Assembly (NCBI RefSeq): GCF_014284155.1
Contig: NZ_JACOFZ010000004.1
Span: forward strand, 124,001-188,000
Source: Affinundibacterium nitidum
Lineage (GTDB): Bacteria > Pseudomonadota > Gammaproteobacteria > Burkholderiales > Burkholderiaceae_D
Reading direction: 5' to 3'
DNA: 64,000 nucleotides
Shown: piece after piece, positions 36,319 through 45,940 of the stretch
Layout of the letters: every line of letters begins with the position of its first letter
How positions within the stretch are numbered: position 1 is the stretch's first letter
The notes under the pieces: generated by a model
Seen by the model: only the letters and a program-made list of their open reading frames with translations
Told to the model about the DNA's origin: nothing
Database searches by the model: none
Translations under genes and position numbers: made by a program

Positions 36319-36792
36319 ATGAATTTATCTGTACTGAAGCACTTAGTTGTTAGCATTTTCATCTCGGTTTGTTTTTCAGATTCTGCCGTAGCCCAATCCA
36401 TGTATAAGTGTGTGCAAAACGGACAAACGACCTATCAAGCAACGCCGTGTCCGCAGCAAGCGAAGCAAAATACCTTAGATCTTAAATTGAAAACGCCTAG
36501 CGCAGCTTCTTCCGCAGCGACTTCATCGGGGCCGGCGAATAGTCCCGAGGTTGAGCGAACTATCGAATTTATCTCGACCTATCAGGCGTGCGCAGGGGTA
36601 ATCAAGATGTTTGCAGATGAAATGTCTGTCCCGTATGAGCAATGGCGTGTGCGAAATGCAAAAATGGTTGCTCGTATCGAAAATGATCCTGCATTACTTG
36701 CCCAGATCGAGAAAAAAGCTGCCGTGAAGCGCAATGGTAAGGCTGGCATCTGTCGCCCAGTAGGTTTAGAACTGCGCGGTGTAAAAGAGTAG
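36319..36792 (+). CDS. DUF4124 domain-containing secreted protein
   Basis: A 157-aa protein with a signal peptide ending near SAVAQS and a DUF4124 domain right after it (MYKCVQNGQTTYQATPCP), which is common in betaproteobacterial envelope proteins. The rest is a Ser/Ala-rich linker and a helical C-terminus. GGGAG precedes the ATG. Function unknown. Confidence 0.85.
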   Translation: MNLSVLKHLVVSIFISVCFSDSAVAQSMYKCVQNGQTTYQATPCPQQAKQNTLDLKLKTPSAASSAATSSGPANSPEVERTIEFISTYQACAGVIKMFADEMSVPYEQWRVRNAKMVARIENDPALLAQIEKKAAVKRNGKAGICRPVGLELRGVKE

Positions 36793-36826
36793 TCCCCAAA
36801 TAGAAACTAAGGCTGGAGAACATCTG

Positions 36827-37444
36827 ATGAAACTTGACGATTTGTTGTTGCAGGTGAGCTCTCATCAAGGAGTCTTTTTATGTGAAGGCATTCGCCATCC
36901 CGAACAACGCAAGGAAGTGCAATTTTCGCATCATATCTCTACCATTTTGAGTGAAACAACTTTGCCCGATATAGGGCGTCTCCATGATTTCTATGCGACC
37001 TTTGGCAGCATTACATTTTTTGTTGATGAGCTGAGTGGTGATGAGGGAAAACACTTGGCATCACCTGAAAATTGGGCAGAGCTAGACGCCGAGTTTCGAG
37101 GTTGGATAGATCATTTTAGCGAAGAAGAGAAAGAAGACTATCTGCCAGATTGGGTTGACACCTGTTTGGTCATTGGAGAAGAGCCGCGCACTGGAAACTA
37201 CCTATTGATGCCCACTCGAGGCGAGAGTGAAGGGCGCGTGTTTGTCTTTGATCATGATGGCTATGAGTTTGTCGATGAAGCAGAGGATATCATTGCCTAT
37301 GTCGAGTATATGCTCAAGCCGGACAATGCATTGTTGGTGAGCTTGGCGTCGCATATGCGGTTTATCGAGGAAGGTTCGCAGCATCAGTGGTGGATCCTCG
37401 AACTACGTGATAATCGCGGCAATTTCGCTACCACCGCTGCCTAA
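36827..37444 (+). CDS. SMI1/KNR4 (SUKH)-like protein
   Basis: A 205-aa soluble acidic protein. The central region, with LHDFYATFGSITFFVDE, a W-rich segment, then GEEPRTGNYLLMPTRG and RVFVFDHDGYEF, fits the SUKH/SMI1-KNR4 fold, which is often used by immunity proteins of contact-dependent or polymorphic toxins. No toxin gene is beside it, so it may be an orphan immunity protein or a housekeeping SUKH member. Confidence 0.6.
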   Translation: MKLDDLLLQVSSHQGVFLCEGIRHPEQRKEVQFSHHISTILSETTLPDIGRLHDFYATFGSITFFVDELSGDEGKHLASPENWAELDAEFRGWIDHFSEEEKEDYLPDWVDTCLVIGEEPRTGNYLLMPTRGESEGRVFVFDHDGYEFVDEAEDIIAYVEYMLKPDNALLVSLASHMRFIEEGSQHQWWILELRDNRGNFATTAA

Positions 37445-37460
37445 CTTGACGCCCCAGTTT

Positions 37461-37985
37461 ATGTTGAAAATGACGACGAACTTCACGCCGGAACAACTTC
37501 AGATTCAATCGTTTTCAGTGGCATATGCCGACGAAGTTTGTCGCCTCATTTTGTCTATTCAAAGAGAGGAATTTGGCCTTCCCGTGACTTTGGAGGGGCA
37601 GGCTGACTTATTGAATATCCCTGATTTCTATCAGCGGGCAAACGGGAATTTTTGGATTGCACTGGTTAATGACCACGTGGTTGGAACCATCGCATTACTA
37701 GATATTGGAAACGCACAAGCTGCCTTACGTAAGATGTTTGTTGCCTCAGAGTGTCGAGGGCAACATCTTGGTGTCGCCGCTACTTTGTTAAGAACATGCC
37801 TGAACTGGGCGGCTTCTAAGCAAACGCGTGAAGTTTTTCTCGGTACGACTGTGCAGTTTTTAGCCGCACATCGCTTCTATGAAAAGCACGGTTTTACAGA
37901 GATCGATCGACGCATTCTCCCTTCAACATTTCCGATCATGTCTGTCGATACAAAGTTTTATCGACAAACGATGGTATGGGAATGA
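37461..37985 (+). CDS. GNAT family N-acetyltransferase
   Basis: A 174-aa acetyltransferase. The acetyl-CoA loop is ECRGQHLGVAATLLRTCL (an R/Q-x-x-G-x-A form), followed by the C-terminal AAHRFYEKHGFTEI motif. The frame is open from 37407 inside the preceding gene; the ATG at 37461 avoids the overlap, with 37470 as an alternative. The acceptor substrate is unknown. Confidence 0.88.
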   Translation: MLKMTTNFTPEQLQIQSFSVAYADEVCRLILSIQREEFGLPVTLEGQADLLNIPDFYQRANGNFWIALVNDHVVGTIALLDIGNAQAALRKMFVASECRGQHLGVAATLLRTCLNWAASKQTREVFLGTTVQFLAAHRFYEKHGFTEIDRRILPSTFPIMSVDTKFYRQTMVWE

Positions 37986-38125
37986 TGGCTTTTTTGCATT
38001 CTCTTCTTTATGCTGCTTTAAAACAAAAAATAATTAGCTAAGCTACACTGCCAAGCATTCTGTGGTCGAGTCATTCTGCTGGTCCTTATACTTTGATTTT
38101 TCATTAGATTGCCTTGGAGATGCTT

Positions 38126-39016
38126 ATGTTTACAACTTCATTGAAAACTACGCGCTTGCAGAGCCTAATGGCATTGCTTGCTTTGTCCTCTTTGCTCGCA
38201 GCGAATGCCAAAGCACAAGAAATGACTTCTGCTGCGGACGCTAGCAAGCCTACCTTGTCTACCGAAGGTCCTCCTTTGTGGGAGATCGGTGGTTCAGGAT
38301 TTGCGGTGAGTCGGCCCGCTTATCCTGGTTCGGATACGTATATTAGCCGTGCGCTCGTAGTGCCATTCTTTTTGTATCGTGGTGAACATTTGCGATTGGA
38401 ACGTGGTAACACGGGCTATAGAGCGGTTAAGACGCCTCGTTTTGAATTTGATATTGGATTTGCCGGTGCGCTAGGTTCAAGTTCCGATAAGGTGACTGCA
38501 CGACGTGGTATGGATAAACTCGGTCATATGATCGAGTTTGGTCCGCGTTTGAATTGGTATTTAACTGATCCGGAGCAAAATGGGCGTTGGCGTTTTGAAC
38601 TGCCGTGGCGCGCTGTGTTTGAGTTGAATGATGGTTTGCAACGCCGCGGTTATGCAGTGGAGCCGGAACTACAGTTTGATCGCCGCGCGAGCGGTGGATG
38701 GCGTTATACAGCAGGCGTGTCTGCAGTGTGGGGTAGTAAGCCATTAGCAGATACTTTTTATCGTGTAAGAGCGGATCAAGTACTTCCAGATCGATCTGCT
38801 TATGACGCTAAGTCTGGCCTCTTGGTTTGGACACTATTTACATCAGTGATGAAGCCCATCGACAAAGATTGGCGCTTATATGCCAACTTTAGAGTTGATA
38901 GCGTGGTTGGTGCGGCAAATGAGAAAAGTTCCTTGGTTCGCCGTAAAACTGCACCTTCCTTGTTACTGGGTGTGACTTACACTTGGAAACAATCAGAGCG
39001 CAGAGCCGGTGAATAG
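38126..39016 (+). CDS. MipA/OmpV family outer-membrane protein
   Basis: A 296-aa outer-membrane beta-barrel protein with a signal peptide ending near AKAQ. It has the family opening (LWEIGGSGFAVSRPAYPGSDTY), strands such as FEFDIGFAGALGSSSDK and EFGPRLNWYL, and a last strand LLLGVTYTWK. GGAGA is 5 bases before the ATG at 38126, which decides the start. MipA relatives scaffold murein-synthesis enzymes; OmpV relatives are porin-like. Confidence 0.88.
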   Translation: MFTTSLKTTRLQSLMALLALSSLLAANAKAQEMTSAADASKPTLSTEGPPLWEIGGSGFAVSRPAYPGSDTYISRALVVPFFLYRGEHLRLERGNTGYRAVKTPRFEFDIGFAGALGSSSDKVTARRGMDKLGHMIEFGPRLNWYLTDPEQNGRWRFELPWRAVFELNDGLQRRGYAVEPELQFDRRASGGWRYTAGVSAVWGSKPLADTFYRVRADQVLPDRSAYDAKSGLLVWTLFTSVMKPIDKDWRLYANFRVDSVVGAANEKSSLVRRKTAPSLLLGVTYTWKQSERRAGE

Positions 39017-39025
39017 CATCTGAGA

Positions 39026-39070
39026 GGCAGCGTCAGGATAACTCAGTCATATCCTTAGCTCGACGCTGCC
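39026..39070 (+). terminator. Long hairpin after the MipA gene
   Basis: GGCAGCGTC pairs with GACGCTGCC (9 bp) and an inner AGGATA pairs with TATCCT. The following sequence is pyrimidine-rich (TTCCTCCTACC) rather than a pure T-run, so it is a probable terminator. Confidence 0.6.
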
Positions 39071-39105
39071 TTCCTCCTACCTTTCAATTTATAGCTGTAG
39101 GTTTT

Positions 39106-39738
39106 GTGGGCACTGAAATTCGAGTTAATACGCACATGCCGGTCGAGCAATGCGTCGCTGACGATGAGACTCGATTGCGGGAGCAATTAGTCTCTCTCAT
39201 TTTGAGGAATGCACCCTTGATGCTTGCACTGCGTGCAGCGAGTCAATTAGGGCTAGAATCCTGGGCGATTGGCGCTGGGGCGATTCGTTCTTTGGTTTGG
39301 GACCACTTACACGGTTTTACATTGCCGACTCCCGTGTCAGACTGGGATTTCATTTATTATGATGCAACAAGCTCACAACTCTGCGATGAACTGAGTGTTA
39401 AACAGTACTTGCAGAAGTCCTGTCCAGAATTTCAATGGGATGTCGTGAATCAAGCGACCGTGCATTGGTGGCTGTCGAAGCAGAATGGTCTCGCGATGCC
39501 ACCATTTACAAGTTTGGAGGATGGCATTGCTTCATGGCCAGAGACAGCAACTTGTGTCGCGGTCAGTTTGGACCATGCGGGAAATGTGACGATTATTTCG
39601 CCACTAGGCTTAGCAGATCTGTTTGATATGCACGTACGCTTTAACCTACGCTGCGCCAGTGTTGATGCCTATCGCCAACGTATTGTGAGTAAGCGGTTTG
39701 ACCAAATCTGGCCCCGCTTAAAAATCACTCAAGCTTGA
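39106..39738 (+). CDS. Nucleotidyltransferase-fold protein
   Basis: A 210-aa protein of the uncharacterised nucleotidyltransferase family related to COG3575: the GAGAIRSLVWDHLHG motif and the acidic PVSDWDFIYYD segment in place of the metal-binding DxD. It starts at GTG (39106), with an ATG at 39136 as an alternative. It is probably cytoplasmic; the nucleotide and acceptor are unknown. Confidence 0.85.
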   Translation: MGTEIRVNTHMPVEQCVADDETRLREQLVSLILRNAPLMLALRAASQLGLESWAIGAGAIRSLVWDHLHGFTLPTPVSDWDFIYYDATSSQLCDELSVKQYLQKSCPEFQWDVVNQATVHWWLSKQNGLAMPPFTSLEDGIASWPETATCVAVSLDHAGNVTIISPLGLADLFDMHVRFNLRCASVDAYRQRIVSKRFDQIWPRLKITQA

Positions 39739-39758
39739 AACCATCAACGCTGCCTAAG

Positions 39759-42176
39759 TTAGGCGACACTCGATTCTTTGATTAAAGGGAGGCGGAAGTA
39801 GAAGGTAGAGCCGACGCCTTCTTCTGAGCTAAATCCAATTTCGCCCTCCATTCTCTGAACCATTTCTTTGCAGATAGAGAGTCCCAAACCAGTGCCGCCT
39901 TTCTTGCGGGTGCTACTACCATCCACTTGGGAAAACTTCTTAAATATCTTGTCCTGAAATTGAATTGGGATGCCTTCACCATAATCACAAACGGCAATTT
40001 CTAGTGTGTTTTCATGGGGTGTCAGGCGTATATCGATATGGCTATCTGGTTTTGAGTATTTGGCTGCGTTCGACAAAAGGTTTGACATAATTTGTTGGAA
40101 GCGTTGGCCGTCACAACGAATTCGGTAATCATGTTCACTCTCTAGAACGAATTTGACTTGATATTGTTTTGCATAGCTCTGATTGGTCTCCATGGCTTGC
40201 GCTAGTAACTCGCGGATGTGATGCTCCTGAATCGTAAATTCCATTTTGCCAGCCGCCAGTTTATCCATGTCTAAGATGTCATTGATGATCAATGCTAATT
40301 GCTGCCCGTTTTGTAAGGCAATGCGGATCATCTTATCTAAAGCATCGGGCAGTTTTCCGAAAACACCACCTTCCATCAAACGCAAAGAGCCGATGATGGA
40401 AGTGAGTGGGGTCCGCAGTTCATGACTGACAATCGAAACAAATTCGCTTTGCATTAGCTCTAGCTGTTTGCGGGCACTGATATCGCGAACCACAAAGATG
40501 AGTTCGACGTGGTCTTTGCGTTCTGTTGCTGTGACACTGATCTCGATATCTACCTGATTGCCGATCGCGTCTGTAATATTGCTTTCAATATTGAGGGTCG
40601 GAATTTGACCGGGTCTGAGCATTTCACAGCCTTCAAGGAAGTGTTCGAGTTGCTCACGCACTTTGAGATTGTCATCGCGATAAAGGCGGCTAAAGAAATT
40701 GTATGGAATAAAATTGAACTCCGGTATTTTCCAGATCGCTAGTGCCGCAGGGTTGATTGACTTGATCTCACCTTGTAAGTTGGTGCTGACAATACCATCG
40801 GCAACATTGTCCAGAATCGCCTGCGTATATTCTGCACTGTCTTGCAGTTTGGTTTCTGCTGCTATCCTTGCGCTCATATCGATGACTTGGAAAATCCAAT
40901 ATCCTTGTTCTAGCTTTCGTCCTTCAATCAGTGCGATGCTAATTAGGCAGGTGACATAGCTTTCATCTTTTCTTTGTAAGGCAATTTCGTACTGTAGGCT
41001 ATTGTTGTCCTGATGTCTCCAGTGTTTGAGTAGATGCTCGACATGTAATTCGGGTGCTAAGCTATCACTACTGATGTCATGCATTTCTTCTTCGGTATAT
41101 CCAAGAATCGCAAGCAGAGTAGGGTTGATATTGAGCCATCTTCCTTTGATCGAAAGTAGGGCCATGCCTTGTGGTGCTGTAGTGAATGCTCGCATGAATT
41201 GCTCGCGACTTTCATTGAGGGCAATTGCAGCGATTGATTGTAGGCGGTATGAGCGAATGATGCGCGCCAAAAGAAAAGAAAGTAGAGCGCCTATCGTCCA
41301 ACCAATCAAGCGAATACCCCAAGTGAGCCAAGCTGAGGTTTCGTATTCTGAGTATTGGGATAATAGCTTCAGATTGCGTCCTGGAACGTCGATATTGAGC
41401 GCTACGCTGTCGTCAAATTCAGTTTTACCTGACGACCAAATTATTTTACTCGAGCTCAAATTTGCATCAGACGTGCTTGCTTCAAGATCTTGTAGCCCGA
41501 TATTCATCTTTAGCTCAGATGCTCGTTTCGTGACTTTCGAAAAGACAGATTTGACATCGAGGACGGTGCTCACCAATCCCCAATATTCGTTGTTGTTAAT
41601 AAAGACCGGCACTCGATAGGCTAAGCCTAGTCCACCTTGCTTTAATTCAAAGGGACCTGCCAAAGCAGCCGTTTTACTCTGGATAATTTTTTGAACAGCG
41701 GGCCATTGCGCAGGGTTATCAGGGTAATACAAACCAATAACAGATTCGTTACCTTGTAGCGGTGCGACTAAATGAATGCGGTTTCCTGGTGCGATCGCTA
41801 TGTTTCGGATATTGGTTTCGGACTTCTGCAAGTTGTGCATCCAAACTTGAATTTCGTCCTTTTCATAGTGGCCATTCTTCGCTTGAATATAAGACACCAT
41901 CCCAGTTGCGAGATGAATGCTTGAATTGAGCTCCGATTCAAGCAGTGCTCGGATTTCGCCTGCATGGCTAATGAGGTTTTGTTTAGTCAGACTCTTTTGT
42001 CGCTGTACCTCCTCGAATAAGAGCAATTCTGTGGCGATCACAACACCGACTAACAATAGCAACGGCAGCCATGGCGTGATAAGGCGGCGCATGACTGCAC
42101 TTTCATTATCTGCTTTATGGCGCATTTTATGCATGAAATAGTGCGAACGAAGATGTGTAATATGATTCAACCACAT
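39759..42176 (-). CDS. CHASE/PAS-domain sensor histidine kinase
   Basis: An 805-aa inner-membrane kinase. TM1 (LPLLLLVGVVIATELLLF) is followed by a periplasmic CHASE domain (about residues 70-250), TM2, and two or three PAS domains (about 325-560). The HisKA dimerisation domain has the phospho-accepting His in SIVSHELRTPLTS. The ATPase domain carries the N box (NLLSNAAKYSKP), G1 (DYGEGIP) and G2 (GGTGLGLSI). There is no receiver domain and no response regulator next door, so it is an orphan kinase here. The start could be any of several ATGs between 42176 and 42092. CHASE domains often bind small amphipathic ligands. Confidence 0.9.
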   Translation of the reverse strand: MWLNHITHLRSHYFMHKMRHKADNESAVMRRLITPWLPLLLLVGVVIATELLLFEEVQRQKSLTKQNLISHAGEIRALLESELNSSIHLATGMVSYIQAKNGHYEKDEIQVWMHNLQKSETNIRNIAIAPGNRIHLVAPLQGNESVIGLYYPDNPAQWPAVQKIIQSKTAALAGPFELKQGGLGLAYRVPVFINNNEYWGLVSTVLDVKSVFSKVTKRASELKMNIGLQDLEASTSDANLSSSKIIWSSGKTEFDDSVALNIDVPGRNLKLLSQYSEYETSAWLTWGIRLIGWTIGALLSFLLARIIRSYRLQSIAAIALNESREQFMRAFTTAPQGMALLSIKGRWLNINPTLLAILGYTEEEMHDISSDSLAPELHVEHLLKHWRHQDNNSLQYEIALQRKDESYVTCLISIALIEGRKLEQGYWIFQVIDMSARIAAETKLQDSAEYTQAILDNVADGIVSTNLQGEIKSINPAALAIWKIPEFNFIPYNFFSRLYRDDNLKVREQLEHFLEGCEMLRPGQIPTLNIESNITDAIGNQVDIEISVTATERKDHVELIFVVRDISARKQLELMQSEFVSIVSHELRTPLTSIIGSLRLMEGGVFGKLPDALDKMIRIALQNGQQLALIINDILDMDKLAAGKMEFTIQEHHIRELLAQAMETNQSYAKQYQVKFVLESEHDYRIRCDGQRFQQIMSNLLSNAAKYSKPDSHIDIRLTPHENTLEIAVCDYGEGIPIQFQDKIFKKFSQVDGSSTRKKGGTGLGLSICKEMVQRMEGEIGFSSEEGVGSTFYFRLPLIKESSVA

Positions 42177-42450
42177 TCTGGAACAACTGTGCGCTTAGAG
42201 ACTATCTGATGCTTTTAAACTGTTGCATAACGATGTGTTTGTGGCAGTAAAGCTAATAAAAAAACGCGATGAAAGTCGAATTGATGTTCGTCAGTTTGTT
42301 CACTAATGACCGATTATTCCGCTTCATTCCTCAAATTGTGCGCTCTATCTCAAACAGAAGGCAGATCAACATCAACTTCTTTACTCTCTCATCATCGAAT
42401 TTATTTTCAAGCGTAAGGACCTAGTCCTGCGACTACTCAAGGAGTGAGCG

Positions 42451-43323
42451 ATGTTAGAGATCAAGAGTGTTGTAAAACAATTTGGCCCGCAGATGCGTGC
42501 AGTTGACGATGTCAGTATGAGTTTGAAGCGCGGAGTTGTTGGCCTTATTGGACATAACGGGGCGGGGAAAACGACATTGATGCAGATGATTGCCACTTTG
42601 AGTAAACCAAGCAGTGGGCAGATCATTTTTCAAGGTGTCGATATCGTTAAACACCCTGACGCCATGCGTACTCGCTTGGGTTTCCTGCCGCAAGATTTTG
42701 GTGTCTATCCAAATTTAAGTGCACTTGAGTTGATGCAGTATTTTGCTGGTTTGAAAGGAGTGCGTGACCCTGAACGTATTCGTTATCTCCTAGAGTTGGT
42801 CAATTTGGCAGAGCATGCAAAACGCAACGCTGCTTTATTTTCCGGAGGTATGCGAAGACGTTTGGGTATTGCGCAGGCCTTGCTTAATGACCCCGATATC
42901 CTCATCGTTGATGAGCCGACGGCGGGTCTTGACCCTGAAGAGCGCTTGCGTTTTCGTAATTTATTAGGCGATTTGGGGCAAGAGAAACTGGTGATTATGT
43001 CGACGCATATCGTTTCTGATGTTGAAAGCATCGCCAGTGAATTGGCGATTATGCGTAAGGGGCGTTTAATTGGTTTCGATACACCTGAAAACATGATTAC
43101 TCAGGCGCGCGGACAGGTGTGGTCGGCGCAAGTTTCCGCCGAGGAGTATGAGCAACTTAAAATCCGTACGCAGGTCTTGCAAGCGCAACGGCAAGGCGAT
43201 CTCTACCAATTGCGCGTCGCTCATCCGTTTGCGCCAGTGAGTAATGCGAGTTTGACTGAGCCTAGTTTAGAAGATGCTTTGATGGCGCAACGTTATTCTT
43301 TGCAGGAGGCCGAAAATGTCTAA
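42451..43323 (+). CDS. ABC-2 type transporter ATP-binding protein
   Basis: A 290-aa ATPase: Walker A GHNGAGKTT, signature FSGGMRRRLGIAQ, Walker B ILIVDEPTAGLDPEE and the H-loop MSTHIVSD. The C-terminal extension (after about residue 215) is typical of exporters for drugs or lipids. AAGGAG precedes the ATG. It overlaps the permease gene by 8 bases, so they form one transporter. Confidence 0.92.
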   Translation: MLEIKSVVKQFGPQMRAVDDVSMSLKRGVVGLIGHNGAGKTTLMQMIATLSKPSSGQIIFQGVDIVKHPDAMRTRLGFLPQDFGVYPNLSALELMQYFAGLKGVRDPERIRYLLELVNLAEHAKRNAALFSGGMRRRLGIAQALLNDPDILIVDEPTAGLDPEERLRFRNLLGDLGQEKLVIMSTHIVSDVESIASELAIMRKGRLIGFDTPENMITQARGQVWSAQVSAEEYEQLKIRTQVLQAQRQGDLYQLRVAHPFAPVSNASLTEPSLEDALMAQRYSLQEAENV

Positions 43324-44959
43324 GGCGAAGATGGTTTCACTAAGTCTCGGTGCCGGCGACGTAGTCAGACATACGCCCACTGCTGGTTGGCAGCAACATT
43401 GGAATACGATGCAGATTTTGATCCTGACCGAAATACGTTTACGTGCACGTCGTTGGACCAGTTTAATCGCTGTGTTCTTGATGGCGGCTATGTGCTGGAA
43501 CATCATATCTGACCCCGCTTCAGGCTACGCGATGATTGTTATAGATCGAGCACGCGTGTTGTACACCAGTTCGGCTTTAGCGCTAGGAAGTTCGAGCTTG
43601 CTCAGTATGATCATGTTGTTTGTCGGTTTTTTCTTGGTGCGAGGCAGGGTCGCAGATGATATTCGTACTGGCATCGGTAGTCTGATCGCAGCGAGCCCAG
43701 TGAGTAATGCAGTATTCCTCTCTAGCCGTTGGATCGGCGGGGTTTTGTATTTTTTGTTGTTGATATTTGCTGGCATGCTGTCAGTCATTGCTCTGCAGAT
43801 GGTGCGTGGTGAGCCAGGAATTGATTTCTGGGTGTACCTACAAACCTATAGCCTTGTGTTTATTCCACTTGCTTTTTATGTCGTGAGTTTGGCCCTACTG
43901 TTTGATAGCGTTCCCTTTTTGATGGGTAAGCTTGGTGATCTTTTATTCTTTATTTTGTGGATAGCCCAATTGAGTTTGATTTCGAAAGTAATGGAGTTGG
44001 GAAAAGGGGAGAGCTCGGCATGGTTTATTTTTGATTTTTGCGGACTGGTGACGACGGTTGCAAATCTGCAGGGTCAATTAGGCACGAAAAATTTCTCGCT
44101 CGGCGGCAGTAATTTCGATCCGGCTTTAGCGCCTATCGTTTTATCCGCATCCTTGTGGTCAGTGAAATTGACTGTTTTACGCGTGGCGACAGCCTTGTTT
44201 GCGCTATTGCCCTTGTTGCTGGCATTCCCTTTGTTTCATCGCTTCTCTCCAGATCGTGTGAAACAATCGCAGTCTCGCAAACGCCGTACGCCAATTGAAA
44301 TTTTGAATCAATGGAGTCGCCCTTTAGCGCGCTTTGTTCAGCCGCTGATGAGTGTTGCGAATCGTATGCCAAATTTTTTCGGACAAGTTGTAGCCGATAC
44401 AGCGCTGACTTTGATTTCTGCACCAGTGTTTATCTTGTGCCTGGTCGTGCTAAATGGTTTTGCTTTGTTCAGTGACGATAAAGGTTTATTTTCAGTCGTG
44501 CCCTTTATCGTGATGGCATGGGGAGTCTTGATTGTAGATATCAGCACACGAGATTATCAGGCAGGCATTGAAAGCATGACAGCCGCCGTCAGCGGCGGAG
44601 TCGAGCGACGTTACCTGCGCCAGTTGAGTGCTTGCATGCTGTTAGCAATGATGTTTGGTGGGGTCGCTATATTACGTTTGTTAAGCGCAGAAGGCTTTGT
44701 CGTGTTGATGTTGTTGACAGGTTTTGTGGCAGCTTCTGCGATGGCTTGTGCAGCAGGAAGAATCACACGTAGTGCTCGACCTTTCCTATCTTTATTCTTG
44801 TTCTGGCTGTATGTCGCTAGTCAGGCAAAAAGTATTCCAATGATAGATTTGTTTGGATTTAATCATGTTGCAACACAGTCAACCTTAATCCTAATGTGCG
44901 AGTTGGCGGTAGCGTCATTGATCGTGGGTATTGGTTATAACAAATGGAAGAACAGCTAG
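43316..44959 (+). CDS. ABC-2 type transporter permease
   Basis: A 547-aa polytopic membrane protein with about twelve hydrophobic segments arranged in two halves. Each half begins with a segment like LTEIRLRARRWTSLIAVFLMA, as in large ABC-2 permeases. It overlaps the ATPase gene and is followed by a strong hairpin. The substrate is unknown. The first 30 residues before LILTEIRLRARRW are soluble. Confidence 0.88.
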   Translation: MSKAKMVSLSLGAGDVVRHTPTAGWQQHWNTMQILILTEIRLRARRWTSLIAVFLMAAMCWNIISDPASGYAMIVIDRARVLYTSSALALGSSSLLSMIMLFVGFFLVRGRVADDIRTGIGSLIAASPVSNAVFLSSRWIGGVLYFLLLIFAGMLSVIALQMVRGEPGIDFWVYLQTYSLVFIPLAFYVVSLALLFDSVPFLMGKLGDLLFFILWIAQLSLISKVMELGKGESSAWFIFDFCGLVTTVANLQGQLGTKNFSLGGSNFDPALAPIVLSASLWSVKLTVLRVATALFALLPLLLAFPLFHRFSPDRVKQSQSRKRRTPIEILNQWSRPLARFVQPLMSVANRMPNFFGQVVADTALTLISAPVFILCLVVLNGFALFSDDKGLFSVVPFIVMAWGVLIVDISTRDYQAGIESMTAAVSGGVERRYLRQLSACMLLAMMFGGVAILRLLSAEGFVVLMLLTGFVAASAMACAAGRITRSARPFLSLFLFWLYVASQAKSIPMIDLFGFNHVATQSTLILMCELAVASLIVGIGYNKWKNS

Positions 44960-44985
44960 TCCTGTCGGCGCATGCACTGAAGTTA

Positions 44986-45013
44986 ACAAGGGGTGAATTG
45001 CTTCACCCCTTGT
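44986..45013 (+). terminator. Terminator hairpin after the ABC transporter
   Basis: A perfect 12-bp inverted repeat (ACAAGGGGTGAA / TTCACCCCTTGT) with a TTGC loop, followed by CTTATT. It closes the two-gene transporter operon. Confidence 0.8.
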
Positions 45014-45115
45014 CTTATTCAACGACCGAAGTGTTGTAATTTGGGAAGCTCTAGCACTTAGCGATGATCTTTTTGCCATGTTTTTTGCCCTAGGTGCGAG
45101 AGTCATGGTAACTTA

Positions 45116-45526
45116 ATGCAATATATTGCCCTAGGTAAATTTTCTGGGCGTGAACTCTATTTTGCAAATGATAGGCTGAGTGTGGAATTAAGACGTAGCC
45201 CCCGAATCAATGTCACTTGGCGCGGCGCTTTTCGAGCGGCCGACGGCAGCATTTTGCCGATCAAAGTGATCAATATTTCAGATTCCGGTATCTTGTTTCA
45301 ATGCCCACAACCTGCGGTGATGAACCGTGATCACCAAATGATGTTGGAGATTCCGCATATTGATCAAATCGCCAATATGTATAAAGTGCCGTGCAAAGTA
45401 AAAGTGATGCACTGTATTTTGAGTGGTGACTTTTTCCGTATTGGCGTGCAATTTATCGAGCTCTCCGAATTGCATCGCGATTTGGTTGCTGCTTGGGTGT
45501 CGATGACCAGTCGCCTCGACCCTTAA
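45116..45526 (+). CDS. PilZ-domain protein, probable c-di-GMP receptor
   Basis: A 136-aa cytoplasmic protein. The N-terminal RRSPRINV (RxxxR) and the ISDSGILFQCP segment ((D/N)xSxxG) are the c-di-GMP-binding motifs of PilZ domains. The C-terminal strands (KVKVMHCILSGDFFRIGVQFIEL) complete the barrel. It stands alone; such proteins adjust motility or surface polysaccharides. Confidence 0.87.
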   Translation: MQYIALGKFSGRELYFANDRLSVELRRSPRINVTWRGAFRAADGSILPIKVINISDSGILFQCPQPAVMNRDHQMMLEIPHIDQIANMYKVPCKVKVMHCILSGDFFRIGVQFIELSELHRDLVAAWVSMTSRLDP

Positions 45527-45572
45527 TTCGTACCCGGGTAGGCGAAGTGACCCGCTTCCTGACACGCTTTCC

Positions 45573-45601
45573 TTGTTCTTACTCTCTCATCGCGGTAGAA
45601 T
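45573..45601 (+). promoter_or_regulatory. Predicted sigma70 promoter of the cobalamin operon
   Basis: TTGTTC (45573-45578) and TAGAAT (45596-45601) are 17 bp apart. Transcription from here would start at about 45608, right at the first base of the cobalamin riboswitch. Confidence 0.6.
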
Positions 45602-45609
45602 AGCGAAGT

Positions 45610-45805
45610 TTTGGTGCTCGCCGACATAGTCATGTTGGCGGTTAAACGGGAAACATAGAGCGAATTTATTTGCTTAAGTGTGCTGCCCCCGCAACGGTGA
45701 ACAAGCGCAAGAAGTTCTTCTTGCCAGCCATCCTTCAATACCACTGTGCTGTATGCATGGGAAGGTCAGATGGTGATGCTTGTCAGCCCGGATACCGGCC
45801 AAAAT
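45610..45805 (+). promoter_or_regulatory. Cobalamin (AdoCbl) riboswitch
   Basis: The 5' leader of the btuB operon carries the conserved landmarks in order: GGTGCTCGCC, AAACGGGAAAC, GCTGCCCCCGCAACGGT, and the B12 box GTCAGCCCGGATACCGGCC. It should turn off expression when coenzyme B12 binds. A further hairpin CGAAC-N6-GTTCG at about 45819-45834 follows and may belong to the expression platform. Confidence 0.95.
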
Positions 45806-45940
45806 AAGTGAAGTGCCGCGAACGGGGATGTTCGAGTGTGTGCCAGTTTTCTGCTGCATTGCTTTTTCCTTTTCCGCATTTTGTATTCAAGCACCCAACG
45901 GGGATCTCGGTTGCTTGTGACTTATTTATTCAAAGTGTGT

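Noticed and set aside
41026-41619. 197-codon + strand frame inside the sensor kinase
   Set aside because: The minus-strand kinase has full domain motifs across this stretch; the + frame has no recognisable domain.
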